NCBI GenBank assembly: GCA_023432305.1
Contig: JAEYUT010000377.1
Span: 1 to 6,841, forward strand
Direction: 5' to 3'
DNA: 6,841 nucleotides
From: Actinomycetes bacterium
Lineage (GTDB): Bacteria; Actinomycetota; Actinomycetes; Actinomycetales; Microbacteriaceae
The notes beneath the pieces were generated by a model. The model was not told the origin of the DNA, searched no databases, and worked only from the letters and a program-made list of their open reading frames with translations. The translations under genes and the position numbers were made by a program. Each line of letters starts with the position of its first letter. Position 1 is the first letter of the stretch. Positions 6,005-6,841 of this stretch are shown piece after piece.

Positions 6005-6044
6005 CGGACCGCGCCGTGCGTCCACGAGACGGCGGCGCGGTCCG
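6005..6044 (+). terminator. Strong hairpin, probable terminator without U-tract
   Basis: CGGACCGCGCCG (6005-6016) and CGGCGCGGTCCG (6033-6044) are perfect 12-base complements. Inside, CGTC (6019-6022) and GACG (6028-6031) extend the stem to a five-base loop, with a 2:1 internal bulge. Such long GC hairpins without U-runs are common at actinobacterial gene ends. It would end the transcript of the 70-residue gene, unless read-through feeds ssb. Confidence 0.6.
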
Positions 6045-6078
6045 TCGTGTGCGCGAACGATCCGCGACGCTTCGGAGA

Positions 6079-6127
6079 CGACGCACGGCCGAGGTGAATC
6101 CGGCACGACGGCCACGGCCGTGCGTCG
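6079..6127 (+). promoter_or_regulatory. 13-bp inverted repeat in the ssb leader
   Basis: CGACGCACGGCCG (6079-6091) and CGGCCGTGCGTCG (6115-6127) are perfect complements around a 23-base loop, ending 18 bases before the AGGAGGAG ribosome site of ssb. Bases 6080-6089 are also complementary to 6013-6022, inside the preceding hairpin, so two exclusive folds are possible. CACGGCCGTG at 6113-6122 is itself a 10-bp palindrome. It may be an RNA switch, a terminator or an operator; the sequence does not decide. Confidence 0.45.
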
Positions 6128-6155
6128 CCCATCCGCACGCACCCCAGGAGGAGCC

Positions 6156-6644
6156 ATGCCCGACACGATCACCGTCACGGGACTCATCGCGACGCCCATC
6201 ACGCACACCGTCACCAGCGAAGGCCTCGAGATCAGCTCGTTCCGGCTCGCCTCGCATCACCGTCGCTTCGACCGCACGACCCGCACCTGGGTCGACGCCG
6301 ACACCAACTGGTTCTCGATCACGACGTTCCGCCAGCTCGCCGCGAACCTCCACGCCTCCCTCGAGAAGGGGCACCGCGTCGTCGTCACGGGCCGGCTGCG
6401 GGTGCGCGAGTGGCGTGACGGCGAGAAGAGCGGCCGCGATGTCGAGATCATCGCCGACGCGCTCGGGCCCGACCTCGCCTGGGGCACCGCCGAGTACACG
6501 AAGACCCCTCGTGCGGCCGCGGCGGCCGCGAGTCAGGCCGAGAGCGCCGAGGCGTCCGATGCCTCCGAGGCGTCGCATGGCGCAGAGGAGCACGAGACGG
6601 GCTTCCCCGCCGAGAGCGACCTCGCCGAGGCGCTGCCGTTCTAG
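6156..6644 (+). CDS. ssb: Single-stranded DNA-binding protein, accessory actinobacterial type
   Basis: AGGAGGAG (6146-6153) immediately precedes the ATG, so the start is firm; the longer open frame upstream has no such site. The 162-residue protein has an OB-fold (about 4-112): ITVTGLIATPITHTVTSEGL, SSFRLASHHRRFD, NWFSITTFRQLAANL and RVVVTGRLRVREW. Aromatic residues Trp45, Trp52, Phe53 and Trp86 are candidates for base stacking. An Ala/Ser/Glu-rich disordered linker follows (about 118-155). The tip ends EALPF, keeping the C-terminal Pro-Phe used by SSBs to recruit repair and replication partners, but with fewer acids than the usual DDDIPF. The gene is not next to rpsF or rpsR as the housekeeping ssb is, and the OB domain resembles a second SSB (SsbB-like) I recall from Microbacteriaceae. 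A role in repair or recombination is likely but inferred. Confidence 0.93.
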   Translation: MPDTITVTGLIATPITHTVTSEGLEISSFRLASHHRRFDRTTRTWVDADTNWFSITTFRQLAANLHASLEKGHRVVVTGRLRVREWRDGEKSGRDVEIIADALGPDLAWGTAEYTKTPRAAAAAASQAESAEASDASEASHGAEEHETGFPAESDLAEALPF

Positions 6645-6647
6645 ACT
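6642..6647 (+). promoter_or_regulatory. Candidate -10 (TAGACT) for the lipoprotein gene
   Basis: TAGACT fits TAnnnT and overlaps the ssb stop codon, 44 bases before the lipoprotein ATG. No convincing -35 is seen. Read-through from ssb is an equal alternative, as there is no terminator in the 47-base gap. Confidence 0.25.
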
Positions 6648-6691
6648 CGTGGAGCCGTGCCCTCCGCACGCCGCATCCCCGAGAGGACCCC

Positions 6692-6841
6692 ATGAGACGA
6701 CCGCGCCGCACCACCGCAGCCGTCATGCTCGTGGTCGCCTCGGCACTGCTCGTCGGCTGCAAGGCGCCGGAGCCCGCGCCCACGACGGCGCCCGTGGAGT
6801 CGCAGACGCCCGAGCCCGCACCGACCGTCGCCCCCGAGCCG
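6692..6841 (+). CDS. Predicted lipoprotein, 3'-truncated by window edge
   Basis: Fifty codons are visible and the frame is open at the window end. GAGAGGA (6681-6687) is a good ribosome binding site four bases before the ATG. The N-terminus is a lipoprotein signal peptide: basic n-region MRRPRRTT, hydrophobic core AAVMLVVASALL, and lipobox LVGC with Cys23 as the lipidation site. The mature part starts with a Pro/Ala/Thr/Glu-rich spacer holding the repeated motif EPAPT, typical of linkers that hold a domain away from the membrane. The functional domain lies beyond the window, so no function can be given. It is too short for the usual ORF length cutoffs because the window truncates it. Confidence 0.85.
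   Translation, partial: MRRPRRTTAAVMLVVASALLVGCKAPEPAPTTAPVESQTPEPAPTVAPEP

Noticed and set aside
6055..6061. CGAAC resembling half of an actinobacterial LexA (SOS) box before ssb
   Set aside because: The second half GTTCG is absent at the required spacing, so there is no support for SOS control.
6535..6580. Repeated Ser/Ala/Glu-coding bases in the ssb tail as a possible DNA repeat
   Set aside because: Irregular and explained by the low-complexity disordered linker of SSB proteins.

Overview
The window is GC-rich (roughly 70%), with Actinobacteria-style codon use. It carries an HisKA_3 kinase with a NarL-type regulator, an actinobacterial accessory SSB, two-cysteine MsrA, and TAnnnT -10-like hexamers placed 6-7 bases before ATG codons (the leaderless arrangement common in Actinobacteria). 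Gene content and protein style best fit a high-GC actinobacterium such as Microbacterium or a relative in Microbacteriaceae. This placement comes from memory of families, not from a search. It looks like ordinary chromosome: there is no insertion sequence, phage gene, tRNA, rRNA or CRISPR array.

Layout. Bases 1-1002 are the 3' part of a sensor histidine kinase (left end cut by the window), followed after one base by its LuxR/NarL response regulator (1004-1690). A one-helix membrane protein of unknown function (1694-2524, minus) converges on the regulator with only three bases between the stop codons. Upstream of it on the same strand is an aldo/keto reductase of the L-glyceraldehyde-3-phosphate reductase (YghZ/MgrA) type (2614-3621, minus). 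It is divergent from msrA (3704-4231, plus), which repairs methionine S-sulfoxide. Next is a two-gene unit, an alpha/beta hydrolase (4277-5116) overlapping a TetR-family repressor (5109-5687) by 8 bases. A 70-residue unrecognised protein (5767-5979), an accessory single-stranded DNA-binding protein (6156-6644) and the start of a lipoprotein (6692 onward, cut by the right edge) complete the window.

How the parts may work together. The kinase and regulator form a phosphorelay pair whose signal cannot be read here because the N-terminus is missing. The hydrolase-TetR pair sits behind a perfect 29-bp palindrome (4246-4274) that overlaps the predicted -10 element, a complete picture of an autoregulated, ligand-inducible operon. 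MsrA and the reductase fit oxidative and carbonyl stress defence, but only their shared 82-bp divergent spacer links them.

The most distinctive non-coding parts are the 29-bp operator and the 176-bp leader before ssb. That leader has no TA dinucleotide at all, two terminator-like hairpins, and a 13-bp inverted repeat whose left arm could also pair with part of the upstream hairpin. No clearly new multi-gene system is visible; the unusual signals are regulatory.
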